Source: JBOZRQ01 sp050789255 (GTDB lineage Bacteria > Bacillota > Sulfobacillia > Symbiobacteriales > Symbiobacteriaceae). Taken from it: a stretch of DNA of 64,000 nucleotides. The position numbers were made by a program, and so were the translations under genes. Each line of letters opens with the position of its first letter. The first letter of the stretch is position 1. The notes below the pieces were generated by a model. The model was not told the origin of the DNA and made no database searches. It was given only the letters and a program-made list of their open reading frames with translations. The DNA lies in NCBI GenBank assembly GCA_050789255.1, contig JBOZRQ010000039.1, forward strand, positions 1-64,000, written 5' to 3'. Shown one piece after another: positions 33,110 through 40,698 of the stretch.

Positions 33110-33140
33110 TTGACGCCCATCCTGGCGCACGTGATATAAT
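33110..33140 (+). promoter_or_regulatory. promoter of yabR
   Basis: TTGACG, then a 19-bp spacer to a perfect TATAAT with an upstream TG (extended -10). GATATA two bases earlier would give a 17-bp spacer. Confidence 0.65.
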
Positions 33141-33182
33141 CGCGACACATCACGTCAGGTGTGAAAGGATGGCCGGGTCTGC

Positions 33183-33587
33183 TTGTCCTCTCTTACTTCC
33201 GTTGAAGTCGGCATGATTGTGGAAGGCACCGTCACGGGCATTAGCAACTTTGGAGCATTCGTGGCGCTGCCTGGTGGGAAGACCGGCATGGTGCACATCT
33301 CCGAGGTTGCCGACGTCTTTGTACGTGACATTCGGGAGTTTATCCAAGAGCAGCAGAAGGTCATGGTAAAGGTTGTGTCGCAGGATGAGCGTGGCAAGGT
33401 CGCGCTATCGCTCCGGCAGGCCAACCCGAGCTTCCGGCCCGAGGCTCCACGCCCGCGGGAACGCCGCGGGGGCCAGTCGTTTGAGGACAAGCTGGCCAAG
33501 TTCCTCCGGGAGAGCGAGGACAAAATGTCCGACCTGCGCCGGGTGGAGGGCAAGCGTGGCGGCCGCGGCGGACGCCAGGGGCTCTAA
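33183..33587 (+). CDS. yabR: S1-domain RNA-binding protein YabR
   Basis: 134 aa. One S1 OB-fold (about 6-78: VGMIVEGTVTGISNFGAFVALPGGKTGMVHISEVA) and a basic, Arg/Gly-rich tail. TTG start; the ribosome site AAAGGA is 13 nt away, which is long. B. subtilis yabR is followed by spoIIE; here spoIIE lies 26 kb further on. Confidence 0.92.
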   Translation: MSSLTSVEVGMIVEGTVTGISNFGAFVALPGGKTGMVHISEVADVFVRDIREFIQEQQKVMVKVVSQDERGKVALSLRQANPSFRPEAPRPRERRGGQSFEDKLAKFLRESEDKMSDLRRVEGKRGGRGGRQGL

Positions 33588-33601
33588 GAGTGTAAACACA
33601 G

Positions 33602-33630
33602 GAGGGCGCCCGGTTGGGCGCCCTCTTTCT
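33602..33630 (+). terminator. intrinsic terminator after yabR
   Basis: 10-bp stem GAGGGCGCCC/GGGCGCCCTC, GGTT loop, TTTCT. Confidence 0.9.
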
Positions 33631-33668
33631 GTGCTTGAAACTGCCACGGCTTATGCAAGAAGTGCGGG

Positions 33669-33697
33669 TTGCTTTTGCTCGCCGCAGATACTATCAT
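33669..33697 (+). promoter_or_regulatory. promoter of tRNA-Leu
   Basis: TTGCTT, a 17-bp spacer, TATCAT at 33692-33697; start of the tRNA 23 nt later. Confidence 0.6.
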
Positions 33698-33719
33698 TGG
33701 ACAGTAACGATTTCAGCAT

Positions 33720-33805
<86 letters not shown>

Positions 33806-33818
33806 AGTGACACGACAG

Positions 33819-33862
33819 AGACGGACAGATCGACGATTTTGGTCGACCTGTCCGTCTTTTTT
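33819..33862. terminator. terminator after tRNA-Leu
   Basis: 10-bp AGACGGACAG/CTGTCCGTCT plus an inner 5-bp stem, followed by TTTTTT on the plus strand. It also lies just past the stop of the small minus-strand frame at 33883. Confidence 0.9.
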
Positions 33863-33882
33863 GTGCGCTGCAGCTAATAGAT

Positions 33883-34008
33883 TTACATGTTCTCAAAGCA
33901 GAGGTGATAGGTGTCGTTGCCAATCTGGATGCGGAACTGCACCCCTGCATAGCAGGTGGCGTTGGCTAGGAAGGGCTTGAGCCACATGGAGAACCCGTTG
34001 GACCGCAA
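33883..34008 (-). CDS. small open frame with GFSMWLKPF motif
   Basis: 41 aa from TTG 34008 (AGGTGG 4 nt upstream), or 34 aa from ATG 33987. The reading GFSMWLKPF..CYAGVQFRIQIGNDTYHLCFENM has a protein-like beta pattern. It lies divergent from the collagen-like gene, whose C-terminus carries a similar GFGRLWVKPF. Could be a tiny gene or the remnant of a larger one. No family recognised. Confidence 0.35.
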   Translation of the reverse strand: MRSNGFSMWLKPFLANATCYAGVQFRIQIGNDTYHLCFENM

Positions 34009-34084
34009 GGGGCCACCTGTCTCGCTGAAACATACGCTAGTATTGGATTATGGAAACCCAATGATCTGGAGGTGCATTTGCACC

Positions 34085-34588
34085 ATGACAGAAAAAGCTG
34101 GGCCGGCAGGCCCGGCGGGGGCACCGGGACCGGCGGGGCCAATGGGACCGGCCGGACCTGAGGGGAAGATGGGACCGGTCGGACCTGAGGGAAAGATGGG
34201 GCCAGCCGGACCTGAGGGAAAGATGGGGCCAGCCGGACCTGCGGGACCACCTGGACCGCCTGGACCGCCTGGACCGCCTGGACCTGCGGGCCCAATGGGA
34301 CGGATGGGACCACCTGGGCCGGCGGGCCCCCATGGGGCGCCCGGGCCGATGGGGCCGATGGCTCCTGCTCTCCCATGCCCGGCCCCGATACCCCTTAAGA
34401 TGGGGCCACCGTATCCTTGGTCGTGCTGTCCTGCCATCTACCCAAATGTCACTGCGATTGGTGCGTTCGGAATCCCAATGGCTCCCTTCTGCGCTCCTCC
34501 ACCCCCGGCGGCGCCCGGGGCCCCCTGTGCCCCAACGCTGGGTTTCGGGAGGTTGTGGGTTAAGCCGTTCGGGACCATTTGGACCTAG
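34085..34588 (+). CDS. collagen-like Gly-X-Y repeat protein
   Basis: 167 aa from the ATG at 34085 with GGAGGTG 10 nt upstream. After a 5-residue lead, 29 uninterrupted Gly-X-Y triplets follow, including three GPEGKM units and a GPP run. The C-terminal ~75 residues are rich in Pro and Cys (CPAP, WSCCPAIYP, FCAPPPP, PCAP) and end GFGRLWVKPFGTIWT. There is no signal peptide, as in many exosporium or spore-coat collagen-like proteins of spore formers; surface location is inference. The antisense frame is also Gly-Pro-rich but its triplets are broken, so the plus strand is preferred. Confidence 0.7.
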   Translation: MTEKAGPAGPAGAPGPAGPMGPAGPEGKMGPVGPEGKMGPAGPEGKMGPAGPAGPPGPPGPPGPPGPAGPMGRMGPPGPAGPHGAPGPMGPMAPALPCPAPIPLKMGPPYPWSCCPAIYPNVTAIGAFGIPMAPFCAPPPPAAPGAPCAPTLGFGRLWVKPFGTIWT

Positions 34589-34596
34589 CGCGAGAC

Positions 34597-34634
34597 GAAG
34601 CGGTTCTGAGGTGCTTTCACCGCAGAACCGCTTC
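34597..34634. terminator. bidirectional hairpin between the collagen-like gene and the ABC permease
   Basis: 12-bp stem GAAGCGGTTCTG/CAGAACCGCTTC with an inner GGTG/CACC stem. It lies between converging genes. Confidence 0.75.
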
Positions 34635-34650
34635 ATCTTTCCGTTTGCTT

Positions 34651-36114
34651 TTACATACCCAATCGCTTCAGGTAATGGCAGCCCAGTACCAGGGTGAGGT
34701 GGGCCAGTGCGGCGAAACCCAACGCCAACGGTAGGATGACTTCAGGCCACTGCACACAGAGCCACACGGCTGTCACCGTGAAGAGAAGCCCACAAAAATA
34801 CCCGAGAATTGCCCCTAACTTCCGCGGGACTTGTTCGAGGGCCGCCCGGAGGAGGTCCGGCACATCGCGCTCGGTCAACTCGGCGTGCGGATCCAGGTCG
34901 AAGAGCCCGCCTGTCATGGCGATGACACTAAAGGCCAGGCCAATGCAGCCAGCAGCCAGACCGAGCACCAGACTTGGTTGCTCTAGCACAATGGAGATGG
35001 CCCACGTGCAGGCCGTTGAGAGAAGTGCGAGTGGCAGTGCGGCGACCCATTTGGCTTTCACCACCTGACCCGCCCGGGCGCCGGCCACCAAGCTCAGGCC
35101 GATGTTAGGCCCATCGCTCCCGCCGAGGGTCGCCGGCAGCTCCCCGAAGGAGCCCAGGGCTCCAGCCAAACCGAGCCCCAGTACCACCACGGACGGGAAG
35201 CGAGTGACCATGGGAATCAGCGCATCCCGCTGCCAGATCACAAACCCCAAGAAGAGGAGCAGGAAGGCAACTCGCACCCAGGTGAACCAGTTGAGCCAGA
35301 TCTCCCGCCAGAGGCGGGCCTGGAGTGCGCCCGCTACCCCGGGGAGCAGCCGTGGCCACCTTGATGCCCGAGTCCGCCGACCGGCGTCGCTGAGCTCCTG
35401 CATGTTCAGGTAGGCTTCCCGGTACGAGTCGGCTGTCCGCACGGGAGCCCGGGGGACCCAGACAGCGGGGACTGCGACCAGGCCGCCGATGCCGCCGAGC
35501 AGCCAGGGCGCCGCCGTCTGGACGACCGCAGCCACGGTCGATGCCGGCACACCCACCGTCAGCAGCCCGAGCAGGATGATGGCCAGGTTGAGTGCCATCA
35601 TCATGGCGATGCCCCAAAGGACAGCCAGGCTTCTTGGGGTGACCCGGACCCAGCCGATCAGGGAAACAAGGGAGGCCAAGTAGCCGATAAGGCTACCGCA
35701 TAGGCCAGCCATCCACAGCACCGGGATCGTCCACCACAGTTCACCTGCTGGCAGGAGCCACCCGATCACGGCGGCGCCCAGCAAACTGGTAAGGGACCGC
35801 TGAGGCAGCCCTGCCAGGGTGAGTCCCAACAGAATGTGAGGGCCAGGGGCGGGAGAGACATGGAGCGTGCGGAGCACGGACTTGCCGTAGAGATCCTCGC
35901 GCCCGGTGAACAATCCGGAAACAAAGGCACCTGTCAGTGCCTGGACCGCTGCCACTACCACGGGGTGCGTCAACGGAACTGGGGTGGGGGAGGGCTGCAA
36001 CCGCCAAACCAGCAGGGCCGACAGCCCAACCTCGGCAAGTAACAGCCAAGGCCAGCCCCGGTTGCGCTGTTCGATCCACCCGCCCCTGGCGATCGCCCTG
36101 GTGGCGTTTCTCAT
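34651..36114 (-). CDS. ABC transporter membrane protein
   Basis: 487 aa with about 12 hydrophobic segments, and a soluble stretch near 225-265 (TADSYREAYLNMQELSDAGRRTRAS). No substrate-binding or FtsX-type signature. The layout is that of ABC-2/exporter-type permeases that work with one ATPase. It starts inside the end of the upstream ATPase gene (4-bp overlap), so the two form an exporter. Substrate unknown. Confidence 0.75.
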   Translation of the reverse strand: MRNATRAIARGGWIEQRNRGWPWLLLAEVGLSALLVWRLQPSPTPVPLTHPVVVAAVQALTGAFVSGLFTGREDLYGKSVLRTLHVSPAPGPHILLGLTLAGLPQRSLTSLLGAAVIGWLLPAGELWWTIPVLWMAGLCGSLIGYLASLVSLIGWVRVTPRSLAVLWGIAMMMALNLAIILLGLLTVGVPASTVAAVVQTAAPWLLGGIGGLVAVPAVWVPRAPVRTADSYREAYLNMQELSDAGRRTRASRWPRLLPGVAGALQARLWREIWLNWFTWVRVAFLLLFLGFVIWQRDALIPMVTRFPSVVVLGLGLAGALGSFGELPATLGGSDGPNIGLSLVAGARAGQVVKAKWVAALPLALLSTACTWAISIVLEQPSLVLGLAAGCIGLAFSVIAMTGGLFDLDPHAELTERDVPDLLRAALEQVPRKLGAILGYFCGLLFTVTAVWLCVQWPEVILPLALGFAALAHLTLVLGCHYLKRLGM

Positions 36115-37451
36115 CCCACCCTGGCCCCCTTCCTGTCATGGTCGGTGGCCAACAGGAAGATCTCTTCCAGTGAAGCGTTCGGTCTCCCATAGATTCGCTG
36201 CAGGTCGGTCAGGGCGCCGCAGGCCCTAAGCACGCCCTGGTCGATAATGCCGACTCGGTGAGCCAGTTCACCCACCACATCCAACAGGTGAGTGGTCAGG
36301 AAGATCGTCGTGCCTGAGTGGGTCGCTTCGGCGATGAAGTCTTTGACGTCACGCGCCGCCCGGGGATCAAGCCCGTTGGTGGCCTCGTCCAGGAGAAGCA
36401 CAGGCGGGCGGTGCACCAGCGCCGATGCGATGGCCAGCTTGCGCTTCATGCCCAGGGAGAAGGAACGAACCGGCTGGTCGGCGTGGCGCTCAAGCCCTAC
36501 CTGCCCAAGCACTTCCCGGGCCCTGACGCGCGCCTCCTGCTCGGGCAGGTCGTACAGACCGCCGACCAGCCACAGGTGTTCCTGGGCGGTCAGGTTTTCG
36601 TAGAGCATGGGCGAGTCGGGCACATAGCCCACCAGGCGGCGGGCCCGCAAGTCCCGCCACGGATCCTGACCGCACACCAGGACCCGTCCACCCGTTGGGC
36701 GGAGCAGCCCCACGAGCATCTTGATGGTGGTTGACTTACCGGCACCGTTGCTGCCCAAAAAGGCGAAGATCTCGCCGGGAGCCACCCGCAGTGACAGCCT
36801 GTCCACGGCGGTGTAGCCGCCAAACTGCTTGGTCAGGTCGACCAGTTCGATGGCTGCTTCTCCCGGCTCGATCTGGCTATCCGTAGCGACGCGACCGATC
36901 TTGTGTGCCCCGCAATTGATTTCAGCTTGGACAAGGGTGGGAGCCGGAGATATGGCTGAAATGAAGGCGTCGGGATCGTCGACCAGGCAAACCACGCGGG
37001 TGAATTCAACCACGATGCGCGGGGTGAGATTGGTCCGAACGGGGTTGCTCAGGTTGATGACCACGAGGTTCTTCTTGTCCGGCAGGATATAGAGCGTGTC
37101 CTCCTGCGGTATGTATTTGTAGTTGATGGGAGCTACGCCCCGTGGAAGCGGCTCGACGAACCGAGCAGCGGAGCGAATCTGGTCCCGGGGGATGGAAAAC
37201 GCCTTGCCAGACTTGTGCACCAGGGTCAGGGTGGTCTCGCTCAAGCTGTGGCGGCGCCGCAACGGCCTGGAATAGAGCCACCAAACGAAGGCGAAGTAAA
37301 ACGGCGTAAACGAGAGGATAAACAACCTGGCCTTTGGTGCAACGATTCCCATGAGGAGCATCACGACCGCTTCCGCACTGACTGCGATCTGCCACATACG
37401 GACATCCGCCCTCAGTCGGTCCGCCGTACGGTGGAAGGTAAAGGTCTGCAA
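36111..37451 (-). CDS. ABC ATPase with N-terminal membrane and PH-like domain
   Basis: 446 aa. The first ~195 residues are not ABC: two hydrophobic helices (about 22-36 and 43-60), then a basic turn RPLRRRH and a beta-rich stretch (about 68-165) that reads like a bacterial PH/YcxB-type domain. The ABC domain follows: Walker A GSNGAGKST (233-241), signature FSLGMKRK (331-338), Walker B VLLLDEATNGLD (351-362), and the switch His in FLTTHLLD. The C-terminal NASLEEIFL is typical of CcmA-like ATPases. TTG start with AAGGGGGG upstream. Overlaps the permease gene by 4 bp. Confidence 0.82.
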   Translation of the reverse strand: MQTFTFHRTADRLRADVRMWQIAVSAEAVVMLLMGIVAPKARLFILSFTPFYFAFVWWLYSRPLRRRHSLSETTLTLVHKSGKAFSIPRDQIRSAARFVEPLPRGVAPINYKYIPQEDTLYILPDKKNLVVINLSNPVRTNLTPRIVVEFTRVVCLVDDPDAFISAISPAPTLVQAEINCGAHKIGRVATDSQIEPGEAAIELVDLTKQFGGYTAVDRLSLRVAPGEIFAFLGSNGAGKSTTIKMLVGLLRPTGGRVLVCGQDPWRDLRARRLVGYVPDSPMLYENLTAQEHLWLVGGLYDLPEQEARVRAREVLGQVGLERHADQPVRSFSLGMKRKLAIASALVHRPPVLLLDEATNGLDPRAARDVKDFIAEATHSGTTIFLTTHLLDVVGELAHRVGIIDQGVLRACGALTDLQRIYGRPNASLEEIFLLATDHDRKGARVG

Positions 37452-37530
37452 CGAGAGCCCCCCTTGGTCAAGTTCTGTATTTCACAATATCGCAACTAAC
37501 ATCGTAACACGGACTTCTTATATAGTCACT

Positions 37531-37716
37531 ATGTTCAATCTTCCGTGTGCGGGCGGTGAGGTAGACCGTACAAACCTAGGGGCACTAGGCTTTCCGGAGG
37601 CGGTGGGGCACGTTTCGTTTGGGTGCGAATCGATTAGATTCCAACGTGTCATCTCTTTGCGCCCTTTATGTGGATCTGCCCCCTGCAACCGCGAGGCGGT
37701 AGCAGGGGGCCTTTCT
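37531..37716 (+). ncRNA. candidate small RNA or leader ending in an orphan terminator
   Basis: A moderate promoter (CTAACA at 37496-37501, 17 bp, TATATA at 37519-37524) is followed by ~150 nt without a good frame. Then comes a strong two-part hairpin with a TTTCTT tail (37678-37716). The start is estimated from the promoter. No known RNA family recognised. Confidence 0.3.
37678..37716 (+). terminator. orphan intrinsic terminator
   Basis: 9-bp GCCCCCTGC/GCAGGGGGC stem plus an inner 4-bp AACCGC/GCGGT-type stem with 5-nt loop, then CTTTCTT. No annotated gene on the plus strand ends before it. Confidence 0.75.
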
Positions 37717-37816
37717 TCATGGCTATTTCTGTCCATGTATCTGCGCATTAGACTCATTTATTTTCTCGTTCTCGAGGAGGAGATTGAGCGTTCTCCAGGA
37801 GGAGCGCACCGGCGGG

Positions 37817-37850
37817 CTTGGTAGGAGAAACCCTTGCCTACCAAGGGTTT
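37817..37850 (+). promoter_or_regulatory. pair of mutually exclusive hairpins
   Basis: CTTGGTAGG (37817-37825) pairs with CCTACCAAG (37837-37845). AAACCC (37828-37833), in its loop, can pair with GGGTTT (37845-37850). The two share base 37845 and interlock, so they compete. Confidence 0.35.
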
Positions 37851-37982
37851 CCGGTTCCGGGAGTCACTCGGTTCCCATAGTACTTTTCCCTCCAGGGTGA
37901 ATGGTCCGTTTGTGCCATTAGATAAAATTATCCTTCACATAACCGCAAACGCGACAGGAAAAGCGAAACCGTCGCCCGAAAT

Positions 37983-37993
37983 TGGTATTACCA
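37983..37993. promoter_or_regulatory. FadR-type operator of the catabolic cluster
   Basis: TGGTATTACCA is a perfect match to the FadR-subfamily pattern TNGTNNNACNA, 70 nt before the gntR start. The encoded regulator is the obvious binder (inference). Confidence 0.6.
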
Positions 37994-37999
37994 CTTTAA

Positions 38000-38029
38000 C
38001 AGTTGGCCACAAAGCCAGTTAGCCAACTG
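38000..38029. promoter_or_regulatory. inverted repeat before gntR
   Basis: CAGTTGGC and GCCAACTG, separated by 14 bp, in the leader of the first regulator gene. May be a second operator or an mRNA hairpin. Confidence 0.4.
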
Positions 38030-38062
38030 AATGGGGTGGCACGCCACGGGGGTGCTCGCAGG

Positions 38063-38791
38063 ATGGCCATTCAACCGGTAAGACGCACAAGAGCCTACGA
38101 GGACATCGTGGCGCAGCTGGGCGAGTTGGTCCGCCGCGGCGAGATTAAGCCCGGAGACCGACTCCCACCGGAACGGGATCTGGCCCAGGCCTTCGGGGTG
38201 GGGCGCCCTACCCTGCGGCAGGCGCTCACGGTCCTGGCTCAGGCGGGGGTCGTAGAGATCCTGGCTGGGTCCGGCGTCTACCTCCGCAAGACCTTCAATG
38301 AGGTGCCGGGATCCGCCGGCCACGCGATGGCGATGGTGCTTATCGCCGAGAACAAGAGCCTGTACAACATCTTGGAGCTGCGAGTCGGTATTGAAGGTGA
38401 AGCCGCCTACCTGGCTGCGCAACGCCGGACCGATGCCGACGTAAGCCGCCTCCATGCAGCGTTCCGAGCCCTCGATGAAGCCTACTACACCACGGGTATG
38501 GCGGTCTCCGAGGACTACCAGTTCCATAACGCGATTGCTGAAGCCACGGGCAACCCGGTGTTCAGCCGGGTCATGACCTCGCTGGCGGACCTGTTCATGC
38601 AGCAGTTTCAGGAGACCACCCGCTCGCTGTACCACGAACCCGACCGGGTTCTGGCCAACCGGCGTGAGCACGAGGAGATCCTGCATGCGATTCTGGAGCA
38701 ACGACCCGAAGAGGCCAGACTCGCCATGATCAGACATCTTCGCCGTGTCGCAGATCGGTTGCGGCGTGCGGAGGGGCTCGTACAAGAATAA
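38063..38791 (+). CDS. GntR-family regulator, FadR subfamily (copy 1)
   Basis: 242 aa from the ATG at 38063, aligned with its paralogue at 50700. Winged helix (about 8-75: RAYEDIVAQLGELVRRGEIKPGDRLPPERDLAQAFGVGRPTLRQAL) and an FCD ligand domain (about 95-235) with the metal/ligand set in EDYQFHNAI, REHEEIL and MIRHLRR. FCD regulators sense small carboxylates. It heads the catabolic cluster, 29 nt before the first enzyme gene, and is likely its regulator. Confidence 0.9.
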   Translation: MAIQPVRRTRAYEDIVAQLGELVRRGEIKPGDRLPPERDLAQAFGVGRPTLRQALTVLAQAGVVEILAGSGVYLRKTFNEVPGSAGHAMAMVLIAENKSLYNILELRVGIEGEAAYLAAQRRTDADVSRLHAAFRALDEAYYTTGMAVSEDYQFHNAIAEATGNPVFSRVMTSLADLFMQQFQETTRSLYHEPDRVLANRREHEEILHAILEQRPEEARLAMIRHLRRVADRLRRAEGLVQE

Positions 38792-38820
38792 GCAGTTCAA
38801 ACCGAGGAGGTCCGTTCCAT

Positions 38821-39897
38821 ATGGCAGACATCGCACGCATTGCGCCCGACCGCCTGGAAGCCTGGTCCGTATCCCTGCTCACTGCGACGGGGGTCCCGTC
38901 CGAAGAGGCCCAGGAGATTGCCCGTCACCTTCTGTTCGCCGACCTGCGCGGCATTGATACCCACGGCACCAGCCGTCTGAAGATCTACCTCACCCGGCAG
39001 ACCGCCGGCGTCATGGAGCCCACCGCCAACGTTCGTGTTCTGCGCGAGACCCCGGTCAGCGCCCTGCTGCACGGCGGCAACGGCTACGGCCAGGTGATCG
39101 GCCGCCGGGCGACCGACATGGCGATCGCCAAGGCGCAGGCCTCGGGCGTGGGTATGGTTTCCGTGTACGGCTCCAACCACTGCGGCTGCATGGCTTACTA
39201 CACCCTGAAGATGGCTGAGGCCGGCCTGATCGGTTTCGCCTTCACGAATGCCCCCGCCAACATGCCTCCCTTCGGCGGCAAGGCCGCCTTCTTCGGCACC
39301 AACCCCTTCTCCATGGCGGCGCCCGCCGGCAAGAACCCCCCGTTCGTGTTCGACATGGCCACCAGCCAGGTCGCCCGCGGCAAGATCATCAACGCCGCTC
39401 GCGAAGGCAAGGCGATCCCCGAGGGTTGGGCGATCACCAAGGAAGGTCTCCCGACCACCGATTCCAAGGCAGCCCTGGAGGGCTTCGTGCTCCCGATGGG
39501 CGGCGCCAAGGGTTCGGCCCTGGCCTTCATGGTCGAGATTCTGTCGGGCGTGATGTCCGGCGCCCTGATCGGGCCGGCCCTGCCCAAGATGTACGAAGAG
39601 ATCAAGGATCCGTCGCAGGTTGGTCACTTCTTCATGGCCTTCCGCCCGGATCTGTTCATGGACCTCGACGAGTTTAAGCGCCGCATGGACGAAACCATCG
39701 ACGCGGTCCGCCAGGTCCCGTCGGCCCCCGGCTTTACCAACGTTCTGGCCCCTGGCGATGTGGAGTTGAGCAAGGAAGAGACCAACCGCAAGCTCGGCGT
39801 TCCCATCACCCCCGGTGTTCGTAAGGAGTTTGGGGAACTGGCAGCGCAGTTCGGCGTCGCCCTCCCCTATGAATTGACCCAGGCTGCTACGATCTAG
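38821..39897 (+). CDS. malate/L-lactate/sulfolactate dehydrogenase family (Ldh_2) oxidoreductase
   Basis: 358 aa, full length. NAD(P)-dependent 2-hydroxyacid dehydrogenase of the Ldh_2 fold (malate, ureidoglycolate, (R)-sulfolactate, 2,3-diketogulonate enzymes). Seen: DLRGIDTHGTSRL with the catalytic His, GSNHCGCMAYYT, APFGG-type substrate loop (PPFGGKAAFFGTNPFSMAAP), and VFDMATSQVARGKI. First enzyme of the cluster; AGGAGG precedes it. The exact substrate cannot be told from sequence. Confidence 0.9.
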   Translation: MADIARIAPDRLEAWSVSLLTATGVPSEEAQEIARHLLFADLRGIDTHGTSRLKIYLTRQTAGVMEPTANVRVLRETPVSALLHGGNGYGQVIGRRATDMAIAKAQASGVGMVSVYGSNHCGCMAYYTLKMAEAGLIGFAFTNAPANMPPFGGKAAFFGTNPFSMAAPAGKNPPFVFDMATSQVARGKIINAAREGKAIPEGWAITKEGLPTTDSKAALEGFVLPMGGAKGSALAFMVEILSGVMSGALIGPALPKMYEEIKDPSQVGHFFMAFRPDLFMDLDEFKRRMDETIDAVRQVPSAPGFTNVLAPGDVELSKEETNRKLGVPITPGVRKEFGELAAQFGVALPYELTQAATI

Positions 39898-39925
39898 CTC
39901 CCCACACCTGAAAGGAGAATCTACC

Positions 39926-40693
39926 ATGGCTGTTATTGACGCCCGTTTCTCTCAGTGGATCAAAGAGGATCGCCCTCTGCTCGGTATGTTCAGCGGCTTC
40001 TGCTCCCCGGCCGTGATTGAGCTCGCTGGTTACGCTGGCTTCGACTTCGTCATCATCGACAACGAGCACGGCCCTGCCGGCTTCGAGACCACCGAGCACC
40101 AGATCCGTGCCGCCAAGTGCGCCAACATTGCTCCCCTGGTCCGTGTCTCCGGCGCCAACGCCCAGGAGATCCTGCGCACCCTCGACCTCGGCGCCTCCGG
40201 CATCCAGGTGCCCCAGGTGAATACTGCCGAGATGATGGAGTACGTGGTCCAGTCCGCCAAGTATCCCCCCTTCGGCAACCGCGGCGTCGCCTTCTCGACC
40301 CGTGCTGCCGGCTGGGGCGTCTTCGGTGGCCCGGCCTACCTGAAGTCCGCCAACGTTGAGACCGTCGTCGTCACCCACGTGGAGACCGGTGAGGCTGTCA
40401 AGAACCTCGACGCCATGCTGAAGGTCAAGGGCATCGACTGCATGTTCATCGGCCCGAACGACCTGTCCGTCTCCATGGGCTACGAGGGCAACTACAACCA
40501 CCCCGATATGCAGAAGGTCATCGCTGAGAGCATTGCCAAGATCCGTGCGGCCGGCGTCACCCCGGGCATCCTGGCCGTCAACCCCGACGACTTCAAGAAG
40601 TACGCTGCCATGGGCGCCCGCTACATGCCCTGCACGGCCAACGGCCTGCTGCTCGGCTCCATGCGGAACATGGTCAACGGCTGCAAGGCGTAA
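39926..40693 (+). CDS. HpcH/HpaI family class II aldolase
   Basis: 255 aa. Metal-dependent aldolase that splits 2-oxo-3-deoxy (or related) acids to pyruvate and an aldehyde; GarL, in this family, yields tartronate semialdehyde. Seen: GFDFVIIDNEHGPAGFE, VRVSGANAQEIL, GASGIQVPQVNTAEMMEYVV, and MFIGPNDLSVSMG. AAAGGAG before the ATG. The downstream genes for tartronate semialdehyde reductase and glycerate kinase fit a GarL-like role. Confidence 0.9.
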   Translation: MAVIDARFSQWIKEDRPLLGMFSGFCSPAVIELAGYAGFDFVIIDNEHGPAGFETTEHQIRAAKCANIAPLVRVSGANAQEILRTLDLGASGIQVPQVNTAEMMEYVVQSAKYPPFGNRGVAFSTRAAGWGVFGGPAYLKSANVETVVVTHVETGEAVKNLDAMLKVKGIDCMFIGPNDLSVSMGYEGNYNHPDMQKVIAESIAKIRAAGVTPGILAVNPDDFKKYAAMGARYMPCTANGLLLGSMRNMVNGCKA

Positions 40694-40698
40694 TCACC

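Larger units (their letters stand above)
37452..38062. other. 610-bp intergenic region with structured elements
   Basis: No convincing protein gene. It holds a candidate ncRNA (about 37531-37716), a pair of competing hairpins at 37817-37850, the palindrome GATAAAATTATC at 37921-37932, the FadR-type operator at 37983 and an inverted repeat at 38000-38029. A 38-codon frame from TTG 37784 (GAGGAGG 3 nt upstream) ending at 37900 overlaps the hairpins and is unconvincing. Confidence 0.5.

Noticed and set aside
34031..34039. CATACGCTA as a sigma-K -10 for the collagen-like gene
   Set aside because: Only the -10 fits; the nearest AC-type -35 has the wrong spacing. Too weak to list as a promoter.
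34048..34437. Minus-strand Gly-Pro-rich collagen-like frame
   Set aside because: GGN-CCN codons read as Gly-Pro on both strands. On the minus strand the triplets are broken (FPS, APW, RPI) and there is no ribosome site, whereas the plus strand has 29 perfect triplets and GGAGGTG.
38026..38050. T-box-like sequence GGGGTGGCACGCC before gntR
   Set aside because: Resembles the T-box core by eye, but no specifier stem or terminator follows and the gene is not a tRNA-synthetase or amino-acid gene. It is explained as a short palindrome.
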